64,000 nt of DNA from Hongsoonwoonella zoysiae (GTDB lineage Bacteria; Pseudomonadota; Alphaproteobacteria; Rhizobiales; Stappiaceae). The notes under the pieces were generated by a model. It saw only the letters and a program-made list of their open reading frames with translations. It was not told the origin of the DNA and made no database searches. Positions within the stretch are counted from its first letter, which is position 1. Each line of letters begins with the position of its first letter. Shown in pieces: positions 19,240 to 27,215 of this stretch. The stretch spans positions 2,361,736 to 2,425,735 of the forward strand of contig NZ_JABRXF010000001.1 of assembly GCF_013266695.1 (NCBI RefSeq). Reading direction: 5' to 3'. The position numbers were made by a program, and so were the translations under genes.

Positions 19240-19835
19240 GCGTCGCCATGGGAGATGGCGAGGGAGCCTGCAACGAAGCCGCTGAAATATCGTCCGGCTG
19301 GGGGCCGCTCTCAGCCCTGCCGGGCGATGCGATGATGTGGATCCTCATCATCAGCGAGTTGGCCGTCTTCGGCGCAGCGCTTGCCGGCTATGCGGTTGCC
19401 CGCGCGCTTGATCCTGGCCTGTTTTCAGCGTCGCAAGCCCATCTCGATCCATTTTCAGGCGCGCTCAACACCGCGATCCTTTTGACGAGCGGGGTTTTCG
19501 CGGCAGGCGCGGTCCGGCAGGCGCGGGCGGGTGTTATTCGGGCAACGCGCCGGCTCATCGGTATCGCCTTCCTGTTCGGCCTTGCGTTCCTCGCCGTGAA
19601 GGTCGGCGAATACGCGGGCCACCTTGCCGATGGTTACGGGCTGGAGACGAACACCTTCTTCACCCTTTACTATCTCGTCACCGGCTTCCATGCTGCCCAT
19701 GTCGTCTTCGGGCTGATGATCCTCGCACTGGTCGCCGTTTTCGCGAGCGAGGAGAACGTGACGACAGGTTGCGCCTTCTGGCACATGGTCGATCTGATCT
19801 GGGTGCTCGTCTTCGCCGTCTTTTACCTGAGTTGA
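19236..19835 (+). CDS. norE: NorE, cytochrome c oxidase subunit III-like protein
   Basis: The 199-residue protein has five predicted membrane helices and the subunit-III-like signatures VKVGEYAGHL, TGFHAAHVVFGL and FWHMVDLIWVLVF. NorE is an accessory protein of cNOR that improves activity but is not essential in known species. The GTG at 19236 overlaps the norD stop; the ATG at 19248 is an alternative that would shorten the protein by four residues. Confidence 0.9.
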   Translation: MSVAMGDGEGACNEAAEISSGWGPLSALPGDAMMWILIISELAVFGAALAGYAVARALDPGLFSASQAHLDPFSGALNTAILLTSGVFAAGAVRQARAGVIRATRRLIGIAFLFGLAFLAVKVGEYAGHLADGYGLETNTFFTLYYLVTGFHAAHVVFGLMILALVAVFASEENVTTGCAFWHMVDLIWVLVFAVFYLS

Positions 19836-19843
19836 GGGTTCCC

Positions 19844-20128
19844 ATGCCGCATGGCGCGATACGCAAACGGCCGCTTCTCCTCATCTGGGCGGTGCTCATG
19901 GCGCTCTCGGCGCTGGGCGCATTCGGCGCCTGGCTTGCGGATGGCGAAACGCTGCGTCTTGCCGGGCTCGGCGCGATCGCGCTTGTCACGCTTTTCAAGG
20001 CTCGGCTGATCCTGGCGGACTATCTGGAGCTTTCCCGTGCGCCCGGCTGGCTCGCCGGGTTCACCGTCGCGATCTTCCTGCTGCTCGCGATGATCTTCGC
20101 TCTGATCGCCCTTGTCCCCGCGCCTTGA
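19844..20128 (+). CDS. norF: NorF-like small membrane protein
   Basis: This 94-residue protein has three hydrophobic helices and a KARLILADYLELSRAPG segment resembling cytochrome c oxidase subunit IV/prokaryotic NorF proteins. It closes the nor operon, 8 bp after norE. The ATG at 19844 follows GAGGG. It converges with the regulator gene with only three bases between the two stops, and no terminator hairpin is visible there. Confidence 0.82.
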   Translation: MPHGAIRKRPLLLIWAVLMALSALGAFGAWLADGETLRLAGLGAIALVTLFKARLILADYLELSRAPGWLAGFTVAIFLLLAMIFALIALVPAP

Positions 20129-20131
20129 TGC

Positions 20132-20848
20132 TCAAGCGCGCGAGCGCAGCACCTCCGCACGTTCCTGCTCCACGAAGTCACGCAGTTCTTCCACATCGGC
20201 GATGGTCGCCATGTTCTGGTTGATCTTCACACCCACGGTGCGCACTCGCTGGAAGGCGCGTGACAGGCTCTCCGGCTTCATGCCAAGGCGGCCTGCGATC
20301 AACGCCTTGTCATAGGGAAGGGCGATGGTGCAGGCCCCTTCTTCCACAGGTGCCAGTGACAGCAGGAATTCCGCCACGCGCTGGGCGCCCGTATGCGCCT
20401 TGAGCTGCTGGATCTGATGGACGAGAGCATGCAGGTGCTGGGATGTGGAAGCGAGCATGGCAAGGCCGATTTCGGGGCTTTCGCGAATGCGCGCGAAAAG
20501 GTGCCTTGCCGGGATCATCAGCACCCGGCAATCGGTGACCGTTTCGCCGCCCGCCGGATAGACGCCGCCCGTGAAGGCGGCTGCTTCGGCAAAACTCTGG
20601 CCCCTGGTGAAGACGCCGACCACCGCTTCCTCGCCGGCGGGCGTTATGCGGTAGACCTTCACCCATCCGTCGAGCACGATATAGAAGGCGCTTGCCGGCT
20701 CGCCCTGGATGAACAGCGTCTCGCCCCGGTCGAGCGTCTTGACCACGCCGTCGGAAATAAGAGCCTGAAGCGTGTCCTCGCTCAGGCCTCCAAGGATCGC
20801 CGTTTCGCGGATGCTTTCAAGGTCTCCGTCGCGCAAGCCGATTGCCAT
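20132..20848 (-). CDS. Crp/Fnr-family regulator, DNR/NNR-like, lacking cluster cysteines
   Basis: The 238-residue protein has a cyclic-nucleotide-like sensor domain (about 15-130), a long dimer helix (SQHLHALVHQIQQLKAHTG), and a C-terminal winged helix. The recognition helix KPESLSRAFQRV has the E-S-x2-R pattern of FNR-type proteins that read TTGAC/TTGAT half sites. No N-terminal cysteines are present, so it is not an oxygen-sensing Fe-S FNR. It best fits the heme/NO-responsive DNR/NNR group, and the three TTGAC-N4-GTCAA boxes in this island are its likely targets. The subgroup is inferred; a phylogeny would be needed to name it. Confidence 0.8.
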   Translation of the reverse strand: MAIGLRDGDLESIRETAILGGLSEDTLQALISDGVVKTLDRGETLFIQGEPASAFYIVLDGWVKVYRITPAGEEAVVGVFTRGQSFAEAAAFTGGVYPAGGETVTDCRVLMIPARHLFARIRESPEIGLAMLASTSQHLHALVHQIQQLKAHTGAQRVAEFLLSLAPVEEGACTIALPYDKALIAGRLGMKPESLSRAFQRVRTVGVKINQNMATIADVEELRDFVEQERAEVLRSRA

Positions 20849-21262
20849 GTCCCACCGATATCGTGTTCAATTGTCAGTTGCATTCCGCTTCCCTTTTCGC
20901 AGGACCACTGTGAGCCTGCAAGGCAGCCGCCGGACTATAGCAGCACGAAAGCGCCATAAGGAGTACGGGAAAGCCCTTGCTTTCTATTTCGTCCGGTTTG
21001 CGTTTCGGGGGGGCGGCATTGGAGAATTGGATGGCGGTTCCTGGTATGACAAATATGAAGGTTGTACTATCAGTTTGCGGCGAGACGCGTCACCTTACCG
21101 GGTCCCCTGATGTACTTATAATTCATCGACTTTTATCGCCTTGATCAAAAAAAATGCCGAAGTTTTCCGGCGATCTATTGACAGCCCCTTTGAGGCAGTT
21201 TTACGTATTTGGTCCAACAAATAGTTTGGTAGGGGTTGCAGCAAGGCGACGGAGACCTTCGG
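20849..21262 (+). other. Intergenic region with a candidate promoter for the GntR gene
   Basis: No gene is supported in these 414 bp. A TTGACA at 21178-21183 is followed after 17 bp by TTACGT, a plausible but weak -35/-10 pair for the downstream regulator. Two direct TTTGGT copies at 21208-21213 and 21225-21230, exactly 17 bp apart, lie just after it and could be half sites for the GntR protein. An 8-bp palindrome, TTGATCAA, is at 21141-21148. Confidence 0.4.
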
Positions 21263-21997
21263 ATGGCGGTGAGTACGGTCAAGGGTGCGTTATCGGTGGA
21301 CACAGCTTCGCCGGACGGATCGGCGGTTGACCATGTCGTGCACCAGATTCGCGAGTTGATCGCGCAAGCCGGGCTCAAGGTGGGCGACAGCCTGCCGACC
21401 GAGCGCGAACTTTGCGCGCAGTTCAACGCAAGCCGCAACACGGTTCGCGAGGCGATGCGTATCCTGAAGGCTTACGGGCTGGTGGAGGTTCGCCCGAAGG
21501 TCGGCGCCACGATTACCGACAATCGCATGTCGCGGGCGATCGAGCTGTTTTCCTTTGCCACGATGGAGGTTTCGCGCAAGACCTTCAGCGACGTGCAGGC
21601 GTTCCGTGATCTGCTCGAAGTTGGCTCGGTGGAGCAGCTTTTCGACCGGATTTGCGATCGGGACATAGACGAGCTTCATTCCATCAACGCGAAGCTTGCC
21701 GGCATCCACGATCTGGAGGAGGCTTCGGAGGTCGACTTCGCCTTTCACGTAAGGCTGATCTCGATCCTCGATAATTCCGCAATCCTCGACGTCTATAACG
21801 TCATGAAGCCCATCATTCTGCGCATCATGCAGAAGGGGAAGACCCGCCGCACCTTCAAGACGGAAACCTTCTCCGAACATGAAGGCGTCATAGAGGCCAT
21901 GTCGCACCGGGACCGGCTGTCGTTTCAGTATCGCCTGCGTACCCATCTGATGACGGGCTTCAAATATTTCAACGAGGAGATGGAGGCATCTGCCTGA
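21263..21997 (+). CDS. GntR-family regulator, FadR/FCD subgroup
   Basis: The 244-residue protein has an N-terminal winged helix (about 20-85) with the GntR signature LPTERELCAQFNASRNTVREAMRIL in overlapping parts, and an all-helical FCD effector domain that includes FAFHVRLISI and SEHEGVIEAM with metal/ligand histidines. FCD regulators usually sense organic acids or sugar acids and control the adjacent catabolic operon. The ATG at 21263 has GGAGA 8 nt upstream; a TTG at 21236 is a weaker option. The binding-protein gene of an ABC transporter follows 100 bp downstream, which makes that transporter the first candidate target. Confidence 0.86.
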   Translation: MAVSTVKGALSVDTASPDGSAVDHVVHQIRELIAQAGLKVGDSLPTERELCAQFNASRNTVREAMRILKAYGLVEVRPKVGATITDNRMSRAIELFSFATMEVSRKTFSDVQAFRDLLEVGSVEQLFDRICDRDIDELHSINAKLAGIHDLEEASEVDFAFHVRLISILDNSAILDVYNVMKPIILRIMQKGKTRRTFKTETFSEHEGVIEAMSHRDRLSFQYRLRTHLMTGFKYFNEEMEASA

Positions 21998-22097
21998 CGG
22001 ATGAACGAGTTCTGCCGTGCTTGAGAGAGGGCGCGGAAGCGGGCGGCGCCGACCCGGCGAGAAATTCCGCGAAAGGCGCAAAACGGGAGGAAAAGCG

Positions 22098-23234
22098 ATG
22101 AAAGCAGCGTGGAAATTGTCGTCTGCGGCATTGGTCCTGGCGTTGTCGGTCAATATGGCGGTGGCCGGGCCAGAGGTCGTTTCGGGGCCGGGTGCGAATC
22201 CCGAATGTTTCGCACCATGGTCGGCCGATACCAAACACTTCCAGTGGCAGGCGCGTCCGGCGCCCTACCGGATCGCCGTCGTCAACGGTTTCGTCGGTAA
22301 CACCTGGCGCATCCAGATGATCAAGACCGCCAAGGCCTATGCGGAGGATCCGGCGGTCAAGGACAAGATTTCGGAATTCAAGGTCGTCTCCACCGGTACG
22401 GATGCGCCCGCACAGCTCGGCGCGATAGAGGACTTCATCAATCAAGGCTATGACGCCATCATCACCATCGCTGTCTCGCCGGACGGTTTCGATCGTGTGA
22501 TCCGCCTTGCCGACAAGAACGACGTCGTGCTTGTCCCCTTCGACAATGTGCTCGATACCGACAAGGTCATGCAGGTGAACGAGGATCAGCTTGCCATGGG
22601 CCGGACCTGGGCGGAGTTCCTGCTGAAGGAGCTTGAAGCGCAGGGAAAGACGTCCGGCAAGATACTCGAGGTTCGCGGCCTGCCTGGAAACTCCGTCGAC
22701 CGCGACCGCTCGATCGGCATTAACGAGGTGCTCGATGCCTCCGGCGGGGACTGGGAGGTCGTCCAGGTCGTCGGCAACTGGGATGACGGCACGGCGCAGA
22801 AGGTGACGGCGGATGCCGTTGCCGTTCACGGGACGTTTGACGCCGTCGCCGCCCAGGGCGGAACGACCGGCGTCGTCCAGGCGCTGCTCGACGCGGGCCA
22901 CCCGATGGTGCCGATTGCGGGTGAATCCGAAAACGGATACCGCAAGCTGGTGGCCAAACATGCCGACGAGGGGCTCAAGGGCATCTCCATCGGCCAGTCG
23001 CCCGGTCTGGTGGCGATTGCCATCAAGGCGGCGATCTCGGCGCTGGAAGGCAATGTCATGCCGCAGCTCATTTCGGTTCCGCTTCCCGTTGCCGACTACT
23101 CGTCGCTGGAGAACGGGGTGAACTACTGGACGGATCTGCCGGACAACTTCTTTACCGTCAACGAGTTCCCGCCCTGCGGTGTGAACATCTCCGGCCCCGC
23201 CATCATGGCGCAGTCGGAAGAAGACGTGAAATAA
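22098..23234 (+). CDS. Sugar ABC transporter substrate-binding protein (ribose type)
   Basis: The 378-residue periplasmic protein has a Sec signal peptide (about 1-24, ending in AVA) and a type I binding-protein fold of the RbsB/peripla_BP_4 kind. Typical features are YRIAVVNGF, DAIITIAVSPDGF, and the hinge segment VRGLPGNSVDRDRSIG. It delivers substrate to the ATPase and two permeases encoded downstream. GGGAGG lies 9 nt before the ATG. It is followed by two large palindromic elements and a terminator, which would let the binding protein be made in excess over the membrane parts. The substrate is not identifiable; the length, larger than RbsB, suggests a non-ribose ligand. Confidence 0.88.
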   Translation: MKAAWKLSSAALVLALSVNMAVAGPEVVSGPGANPECFAPWSADTKHFQWQARPAPYRIAVVNGFVGNTWRIQMIKTAKAYAEDPAVKDKISEFKVVSTGTDAPAQLGAIEDFINQGYDAIITIAVSPDGFDRVIRLADKNDVVLVPFDNVLDTDKVMQVNEDQLAMGRTWAEFLLKELEAQGKTSGKILEVRGLPGNSVDRDRSIGINEVLDASGGDWEVVQVVGNWDDGTAQKVTADAVAVHGTFDAVAAQGGTTGVVQALLDAGHPMVPIAGESENGYRKLVAKHADEGLKGISIGQSPGLVAIAIKAAISALEGNVMPQLISVPLPVADYSSLENGVNYWTDLPDNFFTVNEFPPCGVNISGPAIMAQSEEDVK

Positions 23235-23247
23235 CCGCTTCACCCGC

Positions 23248-23323
23248 CTAGTCACCCGAATCTGAAGTTCGTCTCAATGCCCGGCATGCTCTGAACGAAC
23301 TTCAGATTCAAAAGGGTGACTAG
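23248..23323. repeat. Palindromic element 1 (76 bp, CTAG-bounded)
   Basis: The outer arms CTAGTCACCC / GGGTGACTAG (10 bp) and the inner arms GAATCTGAAGTTCGT / ACGAACTTCAGATTC (15 bp) are perfect. A 4-nt bulge (AAAA, 23310-23313) sits on the right side between them. The 22-nt loop carries a smaller palindrome, ATGCC-C-GGCAT. The element lies 13 bp after the binding-protein stop. It looks like a mobile palindromic repeat of the REP/RIME or MITE kind and not a standard terminator, because no T-run follows. Confidence 0.8.
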
Positions 23324-23336
23324 CAAATATATGTTT

Positions 23337-23414
23337 CTAGTGTGGTTTCCGGATTTGAAATACGCTCCGACGGCGGCTGCAATGGTGAGGCGTATTTCAA
23401 ATCCACCACACTAG
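23337..23414. repeat. Palindromic element 2 (78 bp, CTAG-bounded)
   Basis: The outer arms CTAGTGTGGT / ACCACACTAG (10 bp) and the inner arms GGATTTGAAATACGC / GCGTATTTCAAATCC (15 bp) are perfect. The 4-nt bulge (TTCC, 23347-23350) is on the left side. It lies 13 bp after element 1. The architecture is the same as element 1, but the sequence is unrelated except for the CTAG ends. Confidence 0.8.
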
Positions 23415-23444
23415 CGGCCCCGGTCACGCTCCGGGGCCGCTTTT
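23414..23444 (+). terminator. Rho-independent terminator before the ABC ATPase gene
   Basis: A perfect 10-bp stem, GCGGCCCCGG / CCGGGGCCGC, with a 7-nt loop is followed by TTTT. Its left arm starts at the last base of palindromic element 2. With only four T residues it probably terminates partially and allows some read-through into the ATPase and permease genes. Confidence 0.8.
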
Positions 23445-23490
23445 CCCCTGAAATACGGAACTGGCCGGCGTCCCCGGCGAGGAAACGGAT

Positions 23491-25014
23491 ATGACCGAGG
23501 CCATAGTCGAATACCGCGGTATATCGAAATATTTCGCCGGCATACGGGCGCTGGAGAGTGTCGATTTCGCCTGCCACCCGGGCTCGATTCACGCCATCCT
23601 CGGCGAAAACGGCGCGGGCAAGTCCACCTTGATAAAGATCATGTCGGGCGTTCTGCAGCCCGATGCGGGCGAGATGCTACTTGAAGGAAGGCCCGTCACC
23701 TTTCCCACGCCCCATGCGGCGAACGATGCCGGCATCGTCTGCATGTTTCAGGAATTGTCGCTCGTTCCCGATCTTTCGGTTGCCGACAATATCTCCATCT
23801 CCAGGCCGCCGCGGCGCTTCGGCCTGATCGACAGGCGCGCCCAGGTCGCGCGCGCCGAAGAGCTTCTGGCCCAGGTGCGCTGTGAAGATGTCGATCCGAA
23901 CGCGCTCGTGCGCGAGCTTTCCCTCTCCCGCCGCCAGATGGTCGAGATCGCCAAGGCGATCGGGCGAAATCCCAAGGTTCTGATCCTGGACGAAGCGACA
24001 TCGGCCTTGACCTCGCGCGACGTTCAGACGGTCTATGACCTTCTGGCCGACCTGAAGACGAAAGGCGTCGCCAGCCTTTTCATCTCGCACCGCATGCATG
24101 AGGTGGATGCGCTTTGCGACACGCTTTCCGTCTTTCGCAATGGTCAGCACATCGAAACCTTCGCCAAGGGCGAAAAGAGCGAACGCGAGATCGTTCGCCT
24201 CATGATCGGGCGCGACGTCGAAGCCCATTTCCCGCCGAAACCCGCGCCCAAGCCGGTTGAAGAGCGGGGCGAGGAACTGCTGAATATTCGCGGTCTCAAA
24301 TGGGGCAATCGGCTGAACGGGATCGATCTTTCGTTGAGGCGGGGCGAAATCGTGGGGCTCGGCGGGCTTGACGGCCAGGGCCAGAAGGAGTTGCTGCTCG
24401 CGCTTTTCGGCGTTCTTCGCGATGTCGATGGCGAGTTTCATATTGGCGGCCGCAAGGGCCTTCCGTCTTCTCCCGCCGCCGCGAAATCGGGCGATACGCG
24501 GATCGCGCTTGTGCCCGAAGACCGCAAGACGGAGGGGTTGATGCTTGGCATGCCGATTGCCGACAATCTTCTCGCGGCTTCCTTTTCGAAGATTTCGCGC
24601 GGATTTCTGATAGATCCCGCCCGCGCGCGAAAAGCGGTCGATGAGGAAGTCGAGAGATTGCGCATCAAGGTCGGTTCGGTGGCCGATCCTGTCATGACGC
24701 TTTCGGGCGGCAACCAGCAGAAAGTCGTAATCGCCAAATGGCTGATGACGGATCCCGACATCATCTTGCTCAACGATCCGACGCGCGGCATCGACGTCGG
24801 CACCAAGCAGGAGATTTACAGGCTGATGCGTGAACTGGCGAACGAGGGCAAGGCGCTCCTGTTTTATTCTTCCGACTACGCGGAACTGATCGGCTGCTGC
24901 GACCGTGTCTCGGTCCTGTACTCCGGGCGTGTCGTGAGCGAGCAGGAGGGAGATGCCATCACCGAGGAAAGCCTGGTCGCCGCCTCGCTCAACATAGGTG
25001 TGGAAGCGGCATGA
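23491..25014 (+). CDS. Sugar ABC transporter ATP-binding protein (RbsA type, two nucleotide-binding domains)
   Basis: The 507-residue protein contains two tandem ABC domains. The first has Walker A GENGAGKST (38-46), signature LSLSRRQ and Walker B VLILDEATSAL. The second has the degenerate Walker A common in this family (GLGGLDGQGQKE) but a good signature, LSGGNQQKV, and Walker B DIILLNDPTRG. It energises the two permeases that follow. The stop overlaps the next gene by four bases. In the family the second site is typically the catalytically degenerate one, as seen here. Confidence 0.93.
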   Translation: MTEAIVEYRGISKYFAGIRALESVDFACHPGSIHAILGENGAGKSTLIKIMSGVLQPDAGEMLLEGRPVTFPTPHAANDAGIVCMFQELSLVPDLSVADNISISRPPRRFGLIDRRAQVARAEELLAQVRCEDVDPNALVRELSLSRRQMVEIAKAIGRNPKVLILDEATSALTSRDVQTVYDLLADLKTKGVASLFISHRMHEVDALCDTLSVFRNGQHIETFAKGEKSEREIVRLMIGRDVEAHFPPKPAPKPVEERGEELLNIRGLKWGNRLNGIDLSLRRGEIVGLGGLDGQGQKELLLALFGVLRDVDGEFHIGGRKGLPSSPAAAKSGDTRIALVPEDRKTEGLMLGMPIADNLLAASFSKISRGFLIDPARARKAVDEEVERLRIKVGSVADPVMTLSGGNQQKVVIAKWLMTDPDIILLNDPTRGIDVGTKQEIYRLMRELANEGKALLFYSSDYAELIGCCDRVSVLYSGRVVSEQEGDAITEESLVAASLNIGVEAA

Positions 25015-26060
25015 CGCACAAGGCTGGCTGGAAAAGGTGGCTGTTCCAGAACATCGGGTTCGCCACGGCGTTGCTCCTGCTCATCGTCCTTTTCCTGACC
25101 TATAACATATTGCATCCGCGCGGGTTTTCTTCCGCCGTCGCCATTCAGAATTCGAATGAGACCGCGGCGATCGCCTTCGTCGCCATGGCGCAGACGCTGC
25201 CCGTTCTGCTCGGCGGGCTCGATCTTTCGGTCGGTGCGGTGATGACGTTGACGAATTGCGTCGCCTCCGAATTGCTGAACGGATCTCCCTGGCAGATTTT
25301 GTTTGGAATGTTCCTGACATTGCTGACGGGCACGGCATTCGGGTTCATGAACGGCTGTATCGTCGTCTATGGCCGCATCCAGCCCATCATCGCCACCCTC
25401 GCCACGGGAGCGATCGCCATCGGCCTTGCGCTCCTGATAAGGCCGAAGCCGGGCGGCAACGTGGATGACGATCTGGGTTGGGCGCTCACCAATTCGGTCT
25501 ACGACTTCGCGGACACATACGGGCTTGCGGATGGGGGCAATGCCTGGTGGCTCAGGCCATTTGCCGATATTCCGGTGCCGATCATGCTCATCGTCTTCGT
25601 GGCGGTCGTGGCCTGGGTGCCGTTCCGCCGCTCGGTCACGGGCCGTACGGTCTATGCCATCGGCTCGGCGGAAGGGGCTGCCTATATGTCCGGCCTGCCG
25701 ATCGAGCGCGCCAAGATCGCCGCCTTCACGCTGGGCGGCTTTTTCGCGGCCTGCGGCGGCCTCTATCTCGCCATCCAGACGTCGTCAGGCAATGCGGACA
25801 TCCAGCAGGCCGGCGCCTACACGTTGAACTCCATTGCCGCCGTCGTGCTCGGCGGCACGTCGCTGCTCGGCGGCGTCGGCAGCGCCATCGGCAGCCTCGT
25901 CGGGGCCATGATCCTGCGTGTCATCTCTTTCTACTTCCGCATTCTCGACATCGACCCGCTGCTGCAGCCGCTGATCGAAGGGGTCGTTCTTCTGGTCGCT
26001 GTCTCCTTCGGCGCATTCCGTACGTTGAGGGTGAAGAACCAGCTCGATCTGTTCAGGTAG
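25011..26060 (+). CDS. Sugar ABC transporter permease (RbsC type), first copy
   Basis: The 349-residue membrane protein has about nine or ten helices and the BPD_transp_2 signatures VLLGGLDLSVGAVMTL, YAIGSAEGAAYMSGL and VVLGGTSLLGGVG. It pairs with the second permease to form a heterodimeric channel. It starts at an ATGA overlap with the ATPase gene. About 50 residues between helices (GGNVDDDLGWALTN and on) form a periplasmic insertion. Confidence 0.92.
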   Translation: MTHKAGWKRWLFQNIGFATALLLLIVLFLTYNILHPRGFSSAVAIQNSNETAAIAFVAMAQTLPVLLGGLDLSVGAVMTLTNCVASELLNGSPWQILFGMFLTLLTGTAFGFMNGCIVVYGRIQPIIATLATGAIAIGLALLIRPKPGGNVDDDLGWALTNSVYDFADTYGLADGGNAWWLRPFADIPVPIMLIVFVAVVAWVPFRRSVTGRTVYAIGSAEGAAYMSGLPIERAKIAAFTLGGFFAACGGLYLAIQTSSGNADIQQAGAYTLNSIAAVVLGGTSLLGGVGSAIGSLVGAMILRVISFYFRILDIDPLLQPLIEGVVLLVAVSFGAFRTLRVKNQLDLFR

Positions 26061-26067
26061 GTTTCCC

Positions 26068-27018
26068 ATGCGCATGTCCGTTGCACCCGAGAACCGGCCC
26101 ATCGTCATCGCCTCTCTCTTCGTCGTGGTGATCCTGCTTGCCGGAACCGCCTACACACTTTCCACCGCTGGAAGCGCGCCGCTCCTTTCCCCGAACTACC
26201 TCCTCCAGCAATTGCAGACCGGGTCTTTCCTCGGCATTTGCGCCGCCGGCATGATGATGGTCATCCTGCTTGGCCAGATAGACCTGTCGATCCCCTGGAC
26301 ATTGACCGCGGCCGCGATGACGGCAACCGCCGTCGGTGGCGATCTGGCCTTGCCGACCGCGCTTGGCGTCGGCATTGCGGTCGGGCTATTGAACGGCTTC
26401 GGCGTCGCCTACCTGCGCATTCCTTCCATGATCTTCACGCTTGGGGTCGACACGGTATTGCGGGGTTTGATGGTCGCGCAAACAGGCGGCTTCGCGCCGC
26501 AGGATACGGCAACGCCCATCATGCTATTCCTGGCGAAGGACAAGCTTCTCGGCATTCCCGTCGCCATTTTCGTATGGGCAGGTGTTTCCCTTCTCATTGC
26601 GCTCATGCTGACGAGAACCGGCTTTGGCCGTTCTCTTTACGCCACGGGCTCGCGCGAGGGGGCGGCATATCTTTCCGGCATCCGCACGAAATGGGTCATC
26701 GTCGGTGCCTTTGTGATTTCAAGCGTCTGCGCGTCAATCGCCGGCGTTCTTCTGACAGGTTATTCCGCCAAGGCCTATCAGGGCATGGGCAATGCGTTCC
26801 TGCTTCCCGCCATCGCCGCCGTCGTGCTTGGCGGCACGCATATCCTGGGCGGCAAGGGGCGGTATATCGGAACCCTCATCGGCGTGGTTCTGATCGTGCT
26901 GCTAAATTCCGTCCTCTCGATCATGCAAATGCCCGAAGCCGGCCGGCAGATCATCTACGGCTCGGTCATCATCGGCATGCTTCTGGTCTACGGGCGCAAC
27001 CAGCGCGTGACTTCGTGA
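26068..27018 (+). CDS. Sugar ABC transporter permease (RbsC type), second copy
   Basis: The 316-residue BPD_transp_2 permease has VILLGQIDLSIPWTLT, YATGSREGAAYLSGIRT and VVLGGTHILGGKG. It lies 7 bp after the first permease and completes the transporter. ATG 26074 (MSVAPE) is an alternative start two codons in. The two permeases share only family motifs and are not a recent duplication. Confidence 0.92.
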   Translation: MRMSVAPENRPIVIASLFVVVILLAGTAYTLSTAGSAPLLSPNYLLQQLQTGSFLGICAAGMMMVILLGQIDLSIPWTLTAAAMTATAVGGDLALPTALGVGIAVGLLNGFGVAYLRIPSMIFTLGVDTVLRGLMVAQTGGFAPQDTATPIMLFLAKDKLLGIPVAIFVWAGVSLLIALMLTRTGFGRSLYATGSREGAAYLSGIRTKWVIVGAFVISSVCASIAGVLLTGYSAKAYQGMGNAFLLPAIAAVVLGGTHILGGKGRYIGTLIGVVLIVLLNSVLSIMQMPEAGRQIIYGSVIIGMLLVYGRNQRVTS

Positions 27019-27132
27019 CGAGCCCGGCATGGCTCGCCGTAACGCGTCAGGCGCGGTGCGAGCAGCCTCTTCGCGCGAAAGATCGGCGCCGGATAGCGCC
27101 AGAGGCAAGGCAATCCTGAAACGGAAAATCGG

Positions 27133-27138
27133 TTGACA
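27133..27138 (+). promoter_or_regulatory. -35 element before the Gfo/Idh gene
   Basis: A perfect TTGACA stands 78 bp before the start codon. No good -10 is seen at 16-18 bp (TACCTA at 17 bp is weak), as is common for regulated alphaproteobacterial promoters. The first LacI-type operator begins two bases after it, so a bound repressor would block RNA polymerase. Confidence 0.5.
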
Positions 27139-27139
27139 C

Positions 27140-27157
27140 TTTTGGAACGGTCCAGTA
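27140..27157 (+). promoter_or_regulatory. Candidate LacI-type operator, site 1
   Basis: The site TTTTGGAACGGTCCAGTA is an imperfect palindrome around a central CG, typical of LacI-family operators. The core is GGAACGGTCC. It sits between the -35 region and the start of the Gfo/Idh gene, with its centre 31 bp from that of site 2. The LacI gene at 41407-42429 is the likely partner (inference). Confidence 0.6.
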
Positions 27158-27170
27158 CCTAATTGGGAGA

Positions 27171-27188
27171 ATTTGGAACGATCCAAAA
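27171..27188 (+). promoter_or_regulatory. Candidate LacI-type operator, site 2
   Basis: The site ATTTGGAACGATCCAAAA is a near-perfect palindrome with central CG. It repeats the GGAACGNTCC core of site 1 on the same helical face, three turns downstream. Confidence 0.65.
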
Positions 27189-27215
27189 ATAATTCAAGGC
27201 TATGGGAGTGTAGGC

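Noticed and set aside
21141-21148. TTGATCAA as a possible FNR box
   Set aside because: The two half sites are directly joined, without the 4-bp spacer that FNR-type dimers need, and the downstream gene is a GntR regulator and not a respiratory gene.
21208-21230. Two TTTGGT direct repeats as a GntR/FadR operator
   Set aside because: FadR-type sites are inverted repeats (TGGTN1-3ACCA). The direct orientation does not fit, so they are described only in the intergenic note.
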